This document shows, piece by piece, positions 24,837 through 33,622 of a stretch of DNA of 34,413 nucleotides. The position numbers were made by a program, and so were the translations under genes. The notes under the pieces were generated by a model. That model was not told the origin of the DNA. It ran no database searches and was given only the letters and a program-made list of their open reading frames with translations. The first letter of the stretch is position 1; the number at the start of each line of letters is the position of its first letter. The DNA is from Rhodococcus phenolicus (lineage in GTDB: Bacteria; Actinomycetota; Actinomycetes; Mycobacteriales; Mycobacteriaceae): contig NZ_LRRH01000090.1 in assembly GCF_001646785.1 (NCBI RefSeq), forward strand, positions 1 through 34,413, in the 5' to 3' direction.

Positions 24837-25538
24837 TCAGGCGTCAATTATCGCTCGGGCGATCTCTCCGGCAGCCCGTACAACCTCCGGTGCGGCCGCG
24901 GCCAGCTGATCCTCTCGGTGGCTCATGAGAGTGAGGCACGCGGTCGGGTGAGAATTCGCGATCGGAGCGGCGACCGCGTAGACGCCGGATTCGATCTCGC
25001 CCGAGCTCGTGGCGTATCCGTGCCGGCGTGCCTCGGCGACGGCCTCGGGTTCGTCGGGCACCTCCGGACCGGCGGCGAGGAGGGCATAGCCGGCCGCGCC
25101 GCGATCCAGCAACGTGCGCATCCCGGCACGGAAGGAGATGTGCTGTGCGACCGTGACCGGCTCGACGACCTCGATGGAGACGGCCTCGTCCCTCTCGGCT
25201 ACGAACAGGTGGACGGTGCAACCGGCGTGGTCGGCGAGGCGCCGCATCACCGGCGTGGCGATCTCGCGCAACGCCGGCAGATAGGCTGTGGACAGGGAGG
25301 CCAGGCGTGAACCGGGACGGTACACACCGTCGGAGCCGGGTGTCACGAACCCGAAATCGCGTAGCGTCTGCAGGATTCGGTATGCGATCGAACGGTGGAC
25401 CCCGAGCTCCTCGGCAAGCCGCTGAACGGTCATGCCGGTGGGGGAATCCACCACCGCGAGCAGCGCGCTGAGCCCGCGGGCCAGTGTCTGGCTACCGACC
25501 TGGGGCTGAGGCCGGGAGCGTGCATCCGATGTCGTCAT
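24837..25538 (-). CDS. IclR-family regulator of the hpp genes (HppR-type)
   Basis: 233-residue IclR regulator. The winged helix-turn-helix covers about residues 20-80: [21 protein letters not shown] then [21 protein letters not shown]. The C-terminal IclR effector domain follows ([42 protein letters not shown]). ATG at 25538 is preceded by an unusually long (about 75-base) predicted leader. Placed convergent to mhpC and divergent from mhpA, as in the R. globerulus hpp cluster (hppR). A TATAAT on the minus strand (25625-25620) is embedded in one of the GTGTATATAC-like sites, suggesting autoregulation. Whether it activates or represses is open: E. coli MhpR activates, but sites at start points here favour repression. 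Confidence 0.93.
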   Translation of the reverse strand: MTTSDARSRPQPQVGSQTLARGLSALLAVVDSPTGMTVQRLAEELGVHRSIAYRILQTLRDFGFVTPGSDGVYRPGSRLASLSTAYLPALREIATPVMRRLADHAGCTVHLFVAERDEAVSIEVVEPVTVAQHISFRAGMRTLLDRGAAGYALLAAGPEVPDEPEAVAEARRHGYATSSGEIESGVYAVAAPIANSHPTACLTLMSHREDQLAAAAPEVVRAAGEIARAIIDA

Positions 25539-25579
25539 GCCGGATCGGGCCGGGTCGAGGCACATTCGCGCATGCGGTG

Positions 25580-25599
25580 CGCACAGACGCATTTGTGCG
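25580..25599. repeat. Inverted repeat in the hppR leader
   Basis: CGCACA-N8-TGTGCG within the untranslated leader of the IclR gene, nested in a wider ATTCGC/GCGAAT pair (25564-25602). It could be an RNA hairpin or another protein site. Confidence 0.35.
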
Positions 25600-25619
25600 A
25601 ATAAAGCAACATGCAACTC

Positions 25620-25630
25620 ATTATATACAC
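25620..25630 (-). promoter_or_regulatory. Predicted hppR -10 overlapping an IclR-type site
   Basis: Minus-strand GTGTATATAA (25630-25621) contains the perfect -10 TATAAT (25625-25620). No good -35 is seen, so activator help or an extended signal may be needed. The arrangement suggests self-control of the regulator. Confidence 0.5.
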
Positions 25631-25647
25631 GGCGTGCATTTCCAGTG

Positions 25648-25715
25648 TTGACACGGCAATCCCTGTTCGACATAGTCTGTGTGTATATAGAAGCGTCATG
25701 TTCGTTAATTACAAC
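25648..25715 (+). promoter_or_regulatory. mhpA promoter, IclR-type site and conserved leader box
   Basis: TTGACA (25648-25653), 17-base spacer and CATAGT (25671-25676) form a good sigma-70-type promoter. GTGTATATAG (25681-25690) covers the expected start, and GTTCGTTAATTACAAC (25700-25715) lies in the leader. The 36 bases from 25680 to 25715 match the monooxygenase leader at 30121-30156 at 29 positions. Confidence 0.68.
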
Positions 25716-25731
25716 GCAACCAGGGGGCGAC

Positions 25732-27381
25732 GTGACCGACGCTCGAGAACGATCCGCCGCGGCGTCGGCCACCGTCGACGTCCTCGTGGTGGGGGCGGGG
25801 CCCGTCGGGCTCACCCTGGCGAACATTCTGGGAGCGCGAGGGCTGCGGGTTCTCGTCGCCGAAGAGCGTGACGTGCTGATCGACTACCCGCGTGGTGTAG
25901 GCCTGGACGACGAGTCCATGCGCGCCTTCCAGAGCATCGGACTGGCGAAACATGTCGAGCGGCACCTCATTCCGAATCAGATCCTGCGGTTCGTCAACGG
26001 CAGGGGTGAACTACTCGCGGAAATGGCGCCGAGCGAAGCGCAGTTCGGCTGGCCGCGGCGCAACGGATTCGTCCAGCCGCTCGTCGATGCAGAACTCCTG
26101 GAAGGACTCCGGCGCTTCGCCACCGTCGAGGTGTGCTGGTCCACCCCCATGCAGACCATGCGCGAGGGGGAGGACGGCGTCGTGGTCGAACTCCTCGGGA
26201 ACGGTCTTCCTCGGCAGGTGCGCGCGCGATACGTGGTCGGATGCGACGGTGGCCGGAGCCGGACCCGCCGGATCATCGGCACGTCGTTCGACGGGGTCAC
26301 GTCGGCCACGCGCTGGCTCGTCGTGGACCTCGCCCACGACCCCCTCGGCACGCCGAACAGCTATGTGGGCGCCGACCCGGAGCGGCCGTACGCCTCCATC
26401 TCGATCGCCCACGGCATCCGGCGCTTCGAGTTCATGCTCATGGACGGCGAAACCGACACCGAGGTCGACGACCTCGGATTCGTGCGGAAACTCCTCGGTC
26501 GGCACGTCCCGCGTCCGGAGGACTCCGAGATCATCGCGTACCGCATCTACACCCACCACTCGAGGATCGCCGGCGAGTTCGGTCGCGGACGCATCTTCAT
26601 CGCGGGCGACGCAGCGCATCTGATGCCGGTCTGGCAGGGACAGGGATACAACAGTGGCGTGCGCGACGCGGTGAACCTCGGCTGGAAGCTCGCGGCGGTG
26701 TGCTCCGGGCAGGCTGAACCCGCTCTGCTGACGACCTACGACGAGGAGCGACGGGGCCACGCACGAGCGATGATCGATCTGTCCACCACGGTCGGACGGG
26801 TGATCTCGGTGCGGAACAAGCGTCTCGCGTGGCTCCGCGACAGGGTGCTCCGGTCGGCGTCGGCGCTCCCCGTGCTGAAGCGATACATCCTGGAGATGCG
26901 ATTCAAGCCGATGCCCCGGTACGAAACCGGGGCCGTCGTCGCTCGTCCCGGCAAGACCTCGCCGGTGGGACGGATGTTCATCCAGCCCGAGGTGGTCACC
27001 GAGAACGGGCGGTGCCTGCTCGACGAGGCACTCGGGAGCTGGTTCGCGGTGCTCTGCTGGAACAACGACCCGACCGCGGTCCTCGGCAAGCGCAGCGTGG
27101 AGGCGTGGCGCACGATCGGCGCTCGACTCGTCGCCGTCGTGCCCGCAGCGCAGATCGGACAGACCTCGTACGGTGACGACGTGACCGTGGTCGGCGACCC
27201 GGGGCAGCTGAAGGCGTGGTTCGACGCCCACAACGAATCCGTGCTGTTCCTGCGACCGGACCGTTTCGTGGCTGCTGCCGGCATCGCCCAGGATGCCGGT
27301 CTGCTGTCGACGCAACTGCTGAGCGTTCTGGGCATGGAGAAGCACCTGGTGGACAACGTTTCGGACGCGACCGCAGTCTGA
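25732..27381 (+). CDS. mhpA: 3-(3-hydroxyphenyl)propionate hydroxylase (MhpA/HppA), FAD-dependent
   Basis: 549-residue group A flavoprotein monooxygenase that hydroxylates 3-(3-hydroxyphenyl)propionate to the catechol using NAD(P)H. Motifs: FAD Rossmann GAGPVG (21-26), DG motif [14 protein letters not shown] (167-180) and the second FAD motif [18 protein letters not shown] (292-309). Length matches MhpA (about 550). GTG at 25732 has a GGGGG site 5-6 bases upstream; an ORF starting before the promoter was rejected. The gene is divergent from the IclR regulator and separated from mhpB/mhpC by it. The neighbours support the substrate, but related phenolic acids are possible. Confidence 0.92.
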   Translation: MTDARERSAAASATVDVLVVGAGPVGLTLANILGARGLRVLVAEERDVLIDYPRGVGLDDESMRAFQSIGLAKHVERHLIPNQILRFVNGRGELLAEMAPSEAQFGWPRRNGFVQPLVDAELLEGLRRFATVEVCWSTPMQTMREGEDGVVVELLGNGLPRQVRARYVVGCDGGRSRTRRIIGTSFDGVTSATRWLVVDLAHDPLGTPNSYVGADPERPYASISIAHGIRRFEFMLMDGETDTEVDDLGFVRKLLGRHVPRPEDSEIIAYRIYTHHSRIAGEFGRGRIFIAGDAAHLMPVWQGQGYNSGVRDAVNLGWKLAAVCSGQAEPALLTTYDEERRGHARAMIDLSTTVGRVISVRNKRLAWLRDRVLRSASALPVLKRYILEMRFKPMPRYETGAVVARPGKTSPVGRMFIQPEVVTENGRCLLDEALGSWFAVLCWNNDPTAVLGKRSVEAWRTIGARLVAVVPAAQIGQTSYGDDVTVVGDPGQLKAWFDAHNESVLFLRPDRFVAAAGIAQDAGLLSTQLLSVLGMEKHLVDNVSDATAV

Positions 27382-27465
27382 GGGCGGCGGGAACTCTCAC
27401 GGCCGTTCCCGGGAGTTGTTCTCCGCCTGGTACTTTCGGTATGGACGCGATGGTGTCCGACGGCA

Positions 27466-27478
27466 GGACATATTGTCC
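27466..27478. promoter_or_regulatory. Perfect inverted repeat upstream of the crotonase gene
   Basis: GGACA-TAT-TGTCC, preceded by a looser GGAC-N8-GTCC at about 27443-27458. It lies 108 bases before the crotonase start in a 205-base gap after mhpA that holds no other gene. It differs from the GTGTATATAC sites, so a different regulator is likely. Confidence 0.4.
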
Positions 27479-27586
27479 ATCTACGTGCGTGAACGGCCGG
27501 GTGTCGGGAAGCTCGTGACATTTCGCGCTTCCGATTCGCGGCCGGCCGGGAGGGAAGCGTCACCGGACCAACAGAGGAGTAAGAGG

Positions 27587-28546
27587 ATGTCGAAGAGCGA
27601 ACCTCCGTCGGCAGAGGAAATCGTCCTCTACGAGAAGGACCCGGCAACGAAGATCGCGACGATCACTTTCGATCGACCGGATCGACTGAACGCGCCGACG
27701 GTCGAGGCGCGCCTGCGGTATGCCGAACTCCTGCATCGAGCGAACATCGACGACGATGTGAAGGTGCTGGTGGTGCGGGGCGAGGGGGACGATTTCGGGA
27801 GTGGAGTCGACCTGCCGGACTTCATGGAGGGCGTCGAGAACGGGGACTCCGCCGAGCGTCTCAAGGAGTTCAGGATCGACGACCCGGATGTCGTGTATCC
27901 GCCCAAGGATTCGTACCGCAACATGGGCAACTACGGACCGTGGTTCGCCAATGCCCGGTCGGGTTGCCGGAGTCTGCAGGAGTTCAGCAAGATCAGCATC
28001 GTGGAGGTCAAGGGGTACTGCTACGGGTGGCACTTCTATCAGGCCGCCGACGCCGACCTCGTGATCGCCTCCGACGACGCGCTGTTCGGGCATGCGGCAT
28101 TCCGCTACGTGGGCTGGGGTCCGCGCATGTGGACCTGGGCGATGACGATGGGGATCCGGCGCTTCCAGGAGATGGTGTTCACCGGGCGCCCGTTCACTGC
28201 CGACGAGATGTACGAGTGCGGTTTCCTCAACAAGGTCGTGACCCGCGACCGCCTCGAGGCCGAGGTACAGACCTACGCGCAGGCGTGCGCGCGGAACCGT
28301 CCGACGGACACGGTGGTCATCCAGAAGATGTTCTTCCAGATGATGAAACAGCATCAGGGGGAGTACATGGGAAGTCTGCTCACCGGCATGGTCGAGTCGA
28401 TGGGCCGCCTGGTCCGCCCGGACGAACACGAGTTCCATCTGAACTCCGCGATGATGGAGGCGGGGCTGACCACATCGGTCAAGGCCAACGACGAGAACTT
28501 CCCGCCCGAGTTTCGGCTCAGCAAGGCGGCTCGGAAGCGCCCCTAG
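27587..28546 (+). CDS. Crotonase-fold protein lacking both catalytic glutamates
   Basis: 319-residue enoyl-CoA hydratase/isomerase-superfamily protein. The fold is clear: ITFDRPDRLNAPTVEARLRY, oxyanion loop DDFGSGVDLPDFM (68-80) and VEVKGYCYGWHFYQAADADL (139-158). The two hydratase glutamates are replaced: by alignment to GGGCELA and QPEILLG, E144 corresponds to Y151 and E164 to A171, with a histidine (H169) nearby. It is therefore unlikely to be a simple hydratase; hydrolase, isomerase or C-C lyase activity is possible. ATG at 27587 follows AGAGGAGTAAGAGG. It is downstream of mhpA on the same strand but has its own upstream palindrome, so it may be a separate unit. Confidence 0.85.
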   Translation: MSKSEPPSAEEIVLYEKDPATKIATITFDRPDRLNAPTVEARLRYAELLHRANIDDDVKVLVVRGEGDDFGSGVDLPDFMEGVENGDSAERLKEFRIDDPDVVYPPKDSYRNMGNYGPWFANARSGCRSLQEFSKISIVEVKGYCYGWHFYQAADADLVIASDDALFGHAAFRYVGWGPRMWTWAMTMGIRRFQEMVFTGRPFTADEMYECGFLNKVVTRDRLEAEVQTYAQACARNRPTDTVVIQKMFFQMMKQHQGEYMGSLLTGMVESMGRLVRPDEHEFHLNSAMMEAGLTTSVKANDENFPPEFRLSKAARKRP

Positions 28547-28558
28547 CCTTCGATTGCG

Positions 28559-29992
28559 TCAGTGTTCGGCGTCGTCGAACGTCCTGCGCAGCACTGCGTG
28601 GACGTCGTCGAGAAATCGCCGCGTCTGTCGGGTGCGCGGGCGTGCGACGAATCCGCCGTGGATCACCCCGGGGTAGACGTGGAGCTCGACCGGAACCCCG
28701 GCGCGGGACAACTGTGCGGCGTAGCGCAGGTTGGAGTCGAGCAACGCGTCCACGTCGCCGATACCGATGAATGTGGGTGCCACGCCGCGCAATTCGCTCG
28801 GCGTCGCTCGTCCGGGTGCGGCCGTGGCCGGCGGTGTCGCTCCGCCGAGTCCGCCGAGATAGGCCTGCCACGCGTGACGTTCGGCCTCGAGCCGCCACAG
28901 GCCCCAGTGGCCGGCACCGCCCTCGAGCGCCCGGACGGATCCGTGCTCCCGGTCGTCGAGCATGGGATAGATCAGGAGTTGGAGTGCGGGCTGGGGCAGG
29001 CCGAGCCGGGTGAGGCGGATGCACAGCGCGGTGGCCAGCCCTGCGCCGGCGCTCGCGCCGCCGATGACCAGCCGATTCCGGTCCACTTCGAGGGCATCGG
29101 CGTTGTCGAGGATGTGGCGCCAGACCGTTTCTGCATCGTCGAGTCCGGCCGGGTAGGGATTCTCGGGTGCCAGGCGATAGTCGACGGATACGACGGCGCA
29201 TCCGAGCTCGGCAGCCATGCGATCGAGCCGATCGTCGTTCTCGGCGAGACTGCCCATGATGTAGGCCCCGCCGTGGAAATACATCACAACCGGAAGTTGC
29301 CCCGTGGCCTCCCGTGGCCGGTACCACCGGACGGGCACCTCGGGACGGCCGTCCGTGCCCGGGACCACGTCGTCGATTCGCACGACGTGCCCGGTCACCG
29401 GCGTCGGGGGAGGGGTGACCCCGGCGTAACTCGCGCGGATGGTCTCGATGCCGGTGGTGTCCCATCGGGTCAGGAGATCGAGCCGGCCGAGCGTCGCCGG
29501 CTCGACTCGGCGGTGGACCGCGATGGCAGGTTCCCCCGGCCCCCGGAACACGGGAAGTGTCCCGAGGGCGGCGCGCAGGCCGGCTGCTGTCGGGGCGGCC
29601 TCGGAGGCGGGACGAAATGGCCGGGCGTGAACGGGGGGTTCCTTCCGGGCGCTCACCCGTTCCGCGAGCTCGGTGGCGAGGTGTTCGGACCCCGGTGCAC
29701 CGAGTATCCCGATGCGGCTCGGGTCGGCACCGAATACGTCGGCGGCCACCGAACGAGCCCACTGCAGGGCGCGATCGCTGTCGTCGAGCGCGCTGTCGGA
29801 ACGGGTGGGGACCTCGACGATCACCAGCCCTTCGTCGGCGAGCTTTCGATAGATGTGCACGTAACCGGCTGGGTCGAGACCGCCGTCGACGAGGACGAGA
29901 ACCAGGTACGCGGGGCACGCCGGAGCCCGCCGCGGCGCAAAGCTGCGGACGATCAGTTCCGCCCCCACGTCGTGGGAGTCGCAGTCCGCCAC
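28559..29992 (-). CDS. HSL-type esterase with a degenerate N-terminal hydrolase domain
   Basis: 477-residue alpha/beta hydrolase. The C-terminal domain (about 230-477) is a complete hormone-sensitive-lipase-type enzyme: HGGAYIMG oxyanion motif (240-247), DYRLAPENPYPA (271-282), nucleophile S314 in GGASAGAGLA, Asp region GIGDVDALLD and His in YPGVIHGGFV. The first ~150 residues resemble the same fold: SDRALQWARSVAADVFGADP then SRIGILGAPGSEHLATELA (92-110), but GDSAGG is replaced by GAPGSE, so this copy is probably inactive. GTG start at 29992 follows GGAGG. Convergent with the crotonase gene and divergent from the monooxygenase. It could hydrolyse an ester formed by that monooxygenase. Confidence 0.88.
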   Translation of the reverse strand: MADCDSHDVGAELIVRSFAPRRAPACPAYLVLVLVDGGLDPAGYVHIYRKLADEGLVIVEVPTRSDSALDDSDRALQWARSVAADVFGADPSRIGILGAPGSEHLATELAERVSARKEPPVHARPFRPASEAAPTAAGLRAALGTLPVFRGPGEPAIAVHRRVEPATLGRLDLLTRWDTTGIETIRASYAGVTPPPTPVTGHVVRIDDVVPGTDGRPEVPVRWYRPREATGQLPVVMYFHGGAYIMGSLAENDDRLDRMAAELGCAVVSVDYRLAPENPYPAGLDDAETVWRHILDNADALEVDRNRLVIGGASAGAGLATALCIRLTRLGLPQPALQLLIYPMLDDREHGSVRALEGGAGHWGLWRLEAERHAWQAYLGGLGGATPPATAAPGRATPSELRGVAPTFIGIGDVDALLDSNLRYAAQLSRAGVPVELHVYPGVIHGGFVARPRTRQTRRFLDDVHAVLRRTFDDAEH

Positions 29993-30069
29993 CTCGACCT
30001 CCGTATCAAATAATGAACACAGTCACTCGAAAAATACACAAAAACGGTAGCCGACGGCGTGTCACCCCA

Positions 30070-30092
30070 CAAGGCTCCGAATCGAAGCCTTG
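30070..30092. promoter_or_regulatory. Inverted repeat at the monooxygenase -35
   Basis: CAAGGCT-N9-AGCCTTG; its right arm overlaps the predicted -35 (30090-30095). A protein bound here would compete with or contact RNA polymerase. Confidence 0.4.
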
Positions 30093-30156
30093 ACGGAGAT
30101 GAAGTCCTCCCGACAGAATGTGTGCATATAGAATCAAACAGTTCGTTAATTACAAC
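30090..30156 (+). promoter_or_regulatory. Monooxygenase promoter with IclR-type site and shared leader box
   Basis: TTGACG (30090-30095), 18-base spacer and CAGAAT (30114-30119). GTGCATATAG (30122-30131) differs from the mhpA site in one base, and GTTCGTTAATTACAAC (30141-30156) is identical to the box at 25700-25715 at the same distance. This indicates shared control with mhpA or a copied promoter. Confidence 0.65.
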
Positions 30157-30194
30157 ATCACGTAGGTTGTGTGACGGAGAGGGGGCCCGAACCC

Positions 30195-31991
30195 ATGACG
30201 GAAGCTCGGCACAGCACAGCCGGTGAGATCGATGTTGCAGACCCTGCGGAGGTCTTCGCCGCTTGGCTCGAGGAGTTCGCCGCCGCGCTCGGCACGGGTT
30301 CGGAGGTGGAGCTGGAATCATGCCTCCATCCCTCCGCCACGTGGCGCGACTTCATGGCCTTTCCGTGGGACTTCCACCACGCTGTCGGCGGCGAGCAGTC
30401 GGCCGGACGGCTGACGGAACTGGCCAAGGAATGGAACGCGTCGGGATTCTCCGTGAGCTCCGAGCAGGAACCCTTCGTCTCCGGTGGCGACATCATGGGA
30501 TTCTTCGACTTCACGACCAGCGACCGGATCAACCGCGGGTTCGCCCGGCTCGTGCGTGAGGGCTCTCGTTTCGTGGCCTTCACCCTGCAGACCCAGGTCG
30601 TTTCGCTCGCGGCGTTCCCCGAGCGGACGCGTCACCGCCGCCCGGAGGGCAAGGTCTACGGCATCGTCCCCGGCCGCACGCGCTGGGCCGCCGATCGGAT
30701 CGAGGAAACGTCCTTCGAAAACCGCGACCCCGCGGTCCTCGTGCTCGGAGCCGGCCACAACGGCCTCGCCCTGGCGGCGCGGTTGGGTGCACTCGACGTT
30801 CCGACGCTGGTGATCGACCGCGAGGCGCGCATCGGCGACACGTGGCGCAAGCGCTATGCGTCTCTCGCGTTGCACAGCACCGTCTACGGCGACCACCTGC
30901 CCTATCTTCCGCTTCCCGCAACGTGGCCGGCGCACACCCCGAAGGACAAGTTCGCGAACTGGCTCGAGACGTACGCGACCACTCTCGACCTCAATGTGTG
31001 GACCGGCACGACCTTCCTCAACGGCCACTACGACGAGGCCACGGAACGGTGGACCGTCCGCGTGCAGATGGGCGACGGCTCGATCCGCGAGTTGCACCCG
31101 CGCCACTTCATCGTGGCGGGCGGAATGTTCGGTGCGCCGCGCATTCCCGAGATCGCCGGACTCCAGGAATATCGCGGTGTCGCGGTGCACTCCGACGAAT
31201 TCCAGGACGGTGATCGTTACGCAGGCAAGAAGGTGCTCGTCATCGGGTCCGGGGTCAGCGGCCACGAACTCGCGCACGATCTCTGGGAACACGACGCCGA
31301 CGTCACGATGGTGCAGCGCACATCGACCTACGTCGTGACCTATCCGACCTACCACCGGTACTGGTCGACACTGTTCACCGAGGACATGACCCTGTCGCCG
31401 GACCTCGCGGATCAGATGACCTACGCCCTCCCCAGCGAACGGGTCGACGAGCTCAACAAGGAACTCGTGCAGCTCGCCAAGGAAGCCGACAGCGAACTCC
31501 TCGGTGCGCTCGAGGCCCGGGGCTTCAAGCTCAACTGGGGTCCGGACGGCACGGGGATCATCGGTGCGCACATGTCGGGCAAGGACAGCTATCAGATCGA
31601 CATCGGTGCATCCCAGCTCATCGCCGACGGTCGGGTCCACCTCCGGCAGGGCGTCGAGGTCGCGGAGATCAAGGACGGCACGACAGTGGTGTTCACCGAC
31701 GGGTCGGAGATGCACGACGTCGCCCTGATCGTCTTCGCGACCGGCTACCACCAGTTCTGGGGTCACATCGGGCCGGTCCTCGGTTCGGCGGCCGCCAAGA
31801 TCGACAAGGCCTACGGCCGGGCCGCCGACGGTGAGTACGCGAACACCTGGCGCCGCTCGGCCCAGCCCGGACTCTGGTTCGGGACCGGATTCATCCGCAT
31901 GGCGCGCTTCTATTCGCGCTTCACGGCGTTGTTGATCAAGGCGATCGAGGAAGGCATCGAGCCGGTGGATCCGGAGGGCCGCACGAATTAG
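30195..31991 (+). CDS. Flavin-containing monooxygenase with N-terminal NTF2-like region
   Basis: 598-residue class B flavoprotein monooxygenase. Residues about 15-140 look like an NTF2/SnoaL-like domain (EVFAAWLEEFAAALGTGSEV and following). Then come FAD motif GAGHNG (185-190), the fingerprint Y326-x-G328-xxx-H332-xxx-F336, NADPH motif GSGVSG (351-356) and FATGY (514-518). The fingerprint is closer to FMO than to the strict Baeyer-Villiger form, which ends in W. ATG at 30195 follows GGAGAGGGGG; a GTG at 30171 would add eight residues. It is divergent from the esterase and its leader nearly copies that of mhpA. Oxygenation of a ketone, amine or sulfide is possible; the neighbouring esterase favours a Baeyer-Villiger role. 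Confidence 0.88.
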   Translation: MTEARHSTAGEIDVADPAEVFAAWLEEFAAALGTGSEVELESCLHPSATWRDFMAFPWDFHHAVGGEQSAGRLTELAKEWNASGFSVSSEQEPFVSGGDIMGFFDFTTSDRINRGFARLVREGSRFVAFTLQTQVVSLAAFPERTRHRRPEGKVYGIVPGRTRWAADRIEETSFENRDPAVLVLGAGHNGLALAARLGALDVPTLVIDREARIGDTWRKRYASLALHSTVYGDHLPYLPLPATWPAHTPKDKFANWLETYATTLDLNVWTGTTFLNGHYDEATERWTVRVQMGDGSIRELHPRHFIVAGGMFGAPRIPEIAGLQEYRGVAVHSDEFQDGDRYAGKKVLVIGSGVSGHELAHDLWEHDADVTMVQRTSTYVVTYPTYHRYWSTLFTEDMTLSPDLADQMTYALPSERVDELNKELVQLAKEADSELLGALEARGFKLNWGPDGTGIIGAHMSGKDSYQIDIGASQLIADGRVHLRQGVEVAEIKDGTTVVFTDGSEMHDVALIVFATGYHQFWGHIGPVLGSAAAKIDKAYGRAADGEYANTWRRSAQPGLWFGTGFIRMARFYSRFTALLIKAIEEGIEPVDPEGRTN

Positions 31992-31996
31992 GCCCG

Positions 31997-32025
31997 CCTG
32001 CCCGGGCTCACCGCGCCCGGGCAGG
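31997..32025. terminator. Bidirectional terminator
   Basis: Perfect 11-bp stem CCTGCCCGGGC / GCCCGGGCAGG with a 7-base loop, centred between the convergent monooxygenase and ligase genes. No T-run; very GC-rich. Confidence 0.75.
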
Positions 32026-32038
32026 AGGCGGACCCGGA

Positions 32039-33622
32039 CTATCGGTCGCGAAGGACGTTTCGCTGGATCTTGCCGGTCATCGTCTTGGGGAGCGTGTCGA
32101 GCACGTGAACCTCGCGGGGGCGCTTGTACGCGGCGAGGCGTTCGCCGGCGAACGCGACCAGCTCGCCGGGATCGGCGGTACTGCCCTCGCGCAGTGCGAC
32201 GTATGCGACGATCGCCTCGCCGCGGTAGTCGTCGGGGGCACCCACGACGGCCGCCTCGAGGACCGAAGGGTGTTCGCACAACACGTCTTCGACCTCGCGC
32301 GGCCACACCTTGTACCCGGAGGTGTTGATCTGATCCTTGATCCGATCGACGAGATACACCCATCCCTCGTCGTCGATGACGGCGACGTCGCCGGTGTGCA
32401 GACGACCGCCGGGAAGTGTTCTCTCCGTTGCCTCTTCGTTCTGCCAGTAGCCGGGGATCACCTGTGGTGCGGTGACGACGAGCTCGCCTTCCTCACCTGG
32501 GGACTGCTGTCGTCCCTGTGCGTCGACCGTGAAGACTTCGACACCTCGCGTGGGCATTCCGACCGAAAGCGTCCCGCTCGGTCCGTGGACGGGAGCGGCG
32601 ATGCCCGGTGGCACCGCGATCCCTCCGCCGGTCGTCTCGGTCATGCCCCAGATGTTGTGCAGATAGACGCCGAACCGGGCGCGGAAGGCCTCGATCGTCG
32701 CCGGTGGGACCGGGGCGCCGCCGGAGTAGAGGAACTTGGTGCTCGCGAAGTGGTCGGCGCCGGCGTCGGGGACGCCGAAGAACGCGTTGAAGGCGGTGAT
32801 CGACCCCACCGTCGTGGTCACCCCGTGCTCGCGGAACAGGTCGAGCACCACCGGCGCCTCGAACCGTCCGCCCATGCTCAGGGTCGCGTCGCCCAGCAGC
32901 GCGATCCCGGCGTTGAGCGAGAGCCCGGTGATATGGAACATCGGGGCGATCGCGTAGGACACGTCGCCGGGCTCCAACCGGATCCACTCGCTGTATGCCG
33001 CGACGGAGCAGAGAAAATTGCGATGGGTGTTGAGGGCGCCTTTTGGTGGCCCTGTCGTGCCCGAGGTGTAGGTGATGAAGGCGATGTCGTCGCCCTCTCG
33101 CGCGACCGGAGCGGGCTGCCGGCCACGTCGGTCGGCCAGGACGCCGGCCAGGTCGCCGTCGGGGGAGGGGGCGGCATCGGGTCCGGAGAACATGCGAGAG
33201 TCGTTGCGGGTCTGGAAATCCCGTGAGGATGCCGACAACAACCACCGCACCCGCGTACCGGACAGGGCGCTGCGCGTTGCCTCATCGGTACCGCGAGCGA
33301 CGACGATCCCGGTCGTGCCGGAGTCCTCGACCAGCCGGCGTAGTTCCTCGCCGCGATACATCGGGTTGAGCGGCACCGCGATCGCTCCGGCCTTCCACAC
33401 CGCCAGCAGTGTCAGCGGGTAGTACGGGATGTTCTGTAGATGGATACCGATCCGGTCGTCCGGGCGCACTCCGCGCGCTTGCAACTCGGCGGCCAGCGTG
33501 TCGGAATGTGCGTCCAGGGTCGCGGCATCGACCGTGCCGTCGAAGTAACGGATCGCCGCACGGTTCGGACCGGCGGCGACCCGCTCGCGCCATGCGTCGA
33601 CTATCGAGGCGTGCACGCTCAC
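32039..33622 (-). CDS. Acyl/aryl-CoA ligase (AMP-dependent synthetase)
   Basis: 527-residue adenylate-forming ligase. P-loop YTSGTTGPPKG (185-195), NIWGMTETTGGG as the aromatic-Gly-x-Thr-Glu motif, LHTGDVAVIDDEGWVYLVDRIKDQI in the hinge, and the C-terminal catalytic lysine in KTMTGKIQRN. GTG start overlaps the stop of the FAD-dehydrogenase gene (GTGA), so the two form an operon. It activates a carboxylic acid to its CoA ester; medium- to long-chain or aryl acids are typical. It is a more conventional ligase than the one at 18686. Confidence 0.92.
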   Translation of the reverse strand: MSVHASIVDAWRERVAAGPNRAAIRYFDGTVDAATLDAHSDTLAAELQARGVRPDDRIGIHLQNIPYYPLTLLAVWKAGAIAVPLNPMYRGEELRRLVEDSGTTGIVVARGTDEATRSALSGTRVRWLLSASSRDFQTRNDSRMFSGPDAAPSPDGDLAGVLADRRGRQPAPVAREGDDIAFITYTSGTTGPPKGALNTHRNFLCSVAAYSEWIRLEPGDVSYAIAPMFHITGLSLNAGIALLGDATLSMGGRFEAPVVLDLFREHGVTTTVGSITAFNAFFGVPDAGADHFASTKFLYSGGAPVPPATIEAFRARFGVYLHNIWGMTETTGGGIAVPPGIAAPVHGPSGTLSVGMPTRGVEVFTVDAQGRQQSPGEEGELVVTAPQVIPGYWQNEEATERTLPGGRLHTGDVAVIDDEGWVYLVDRIKDQINTSGYKVWPREVEDVLCEHPSVLEAAVVGAPDDYRGEAIVAYVALREGSTADPGELVAFAGERLAAYKRPREVHVLDTLPKTMTGKIQRNVLRDR

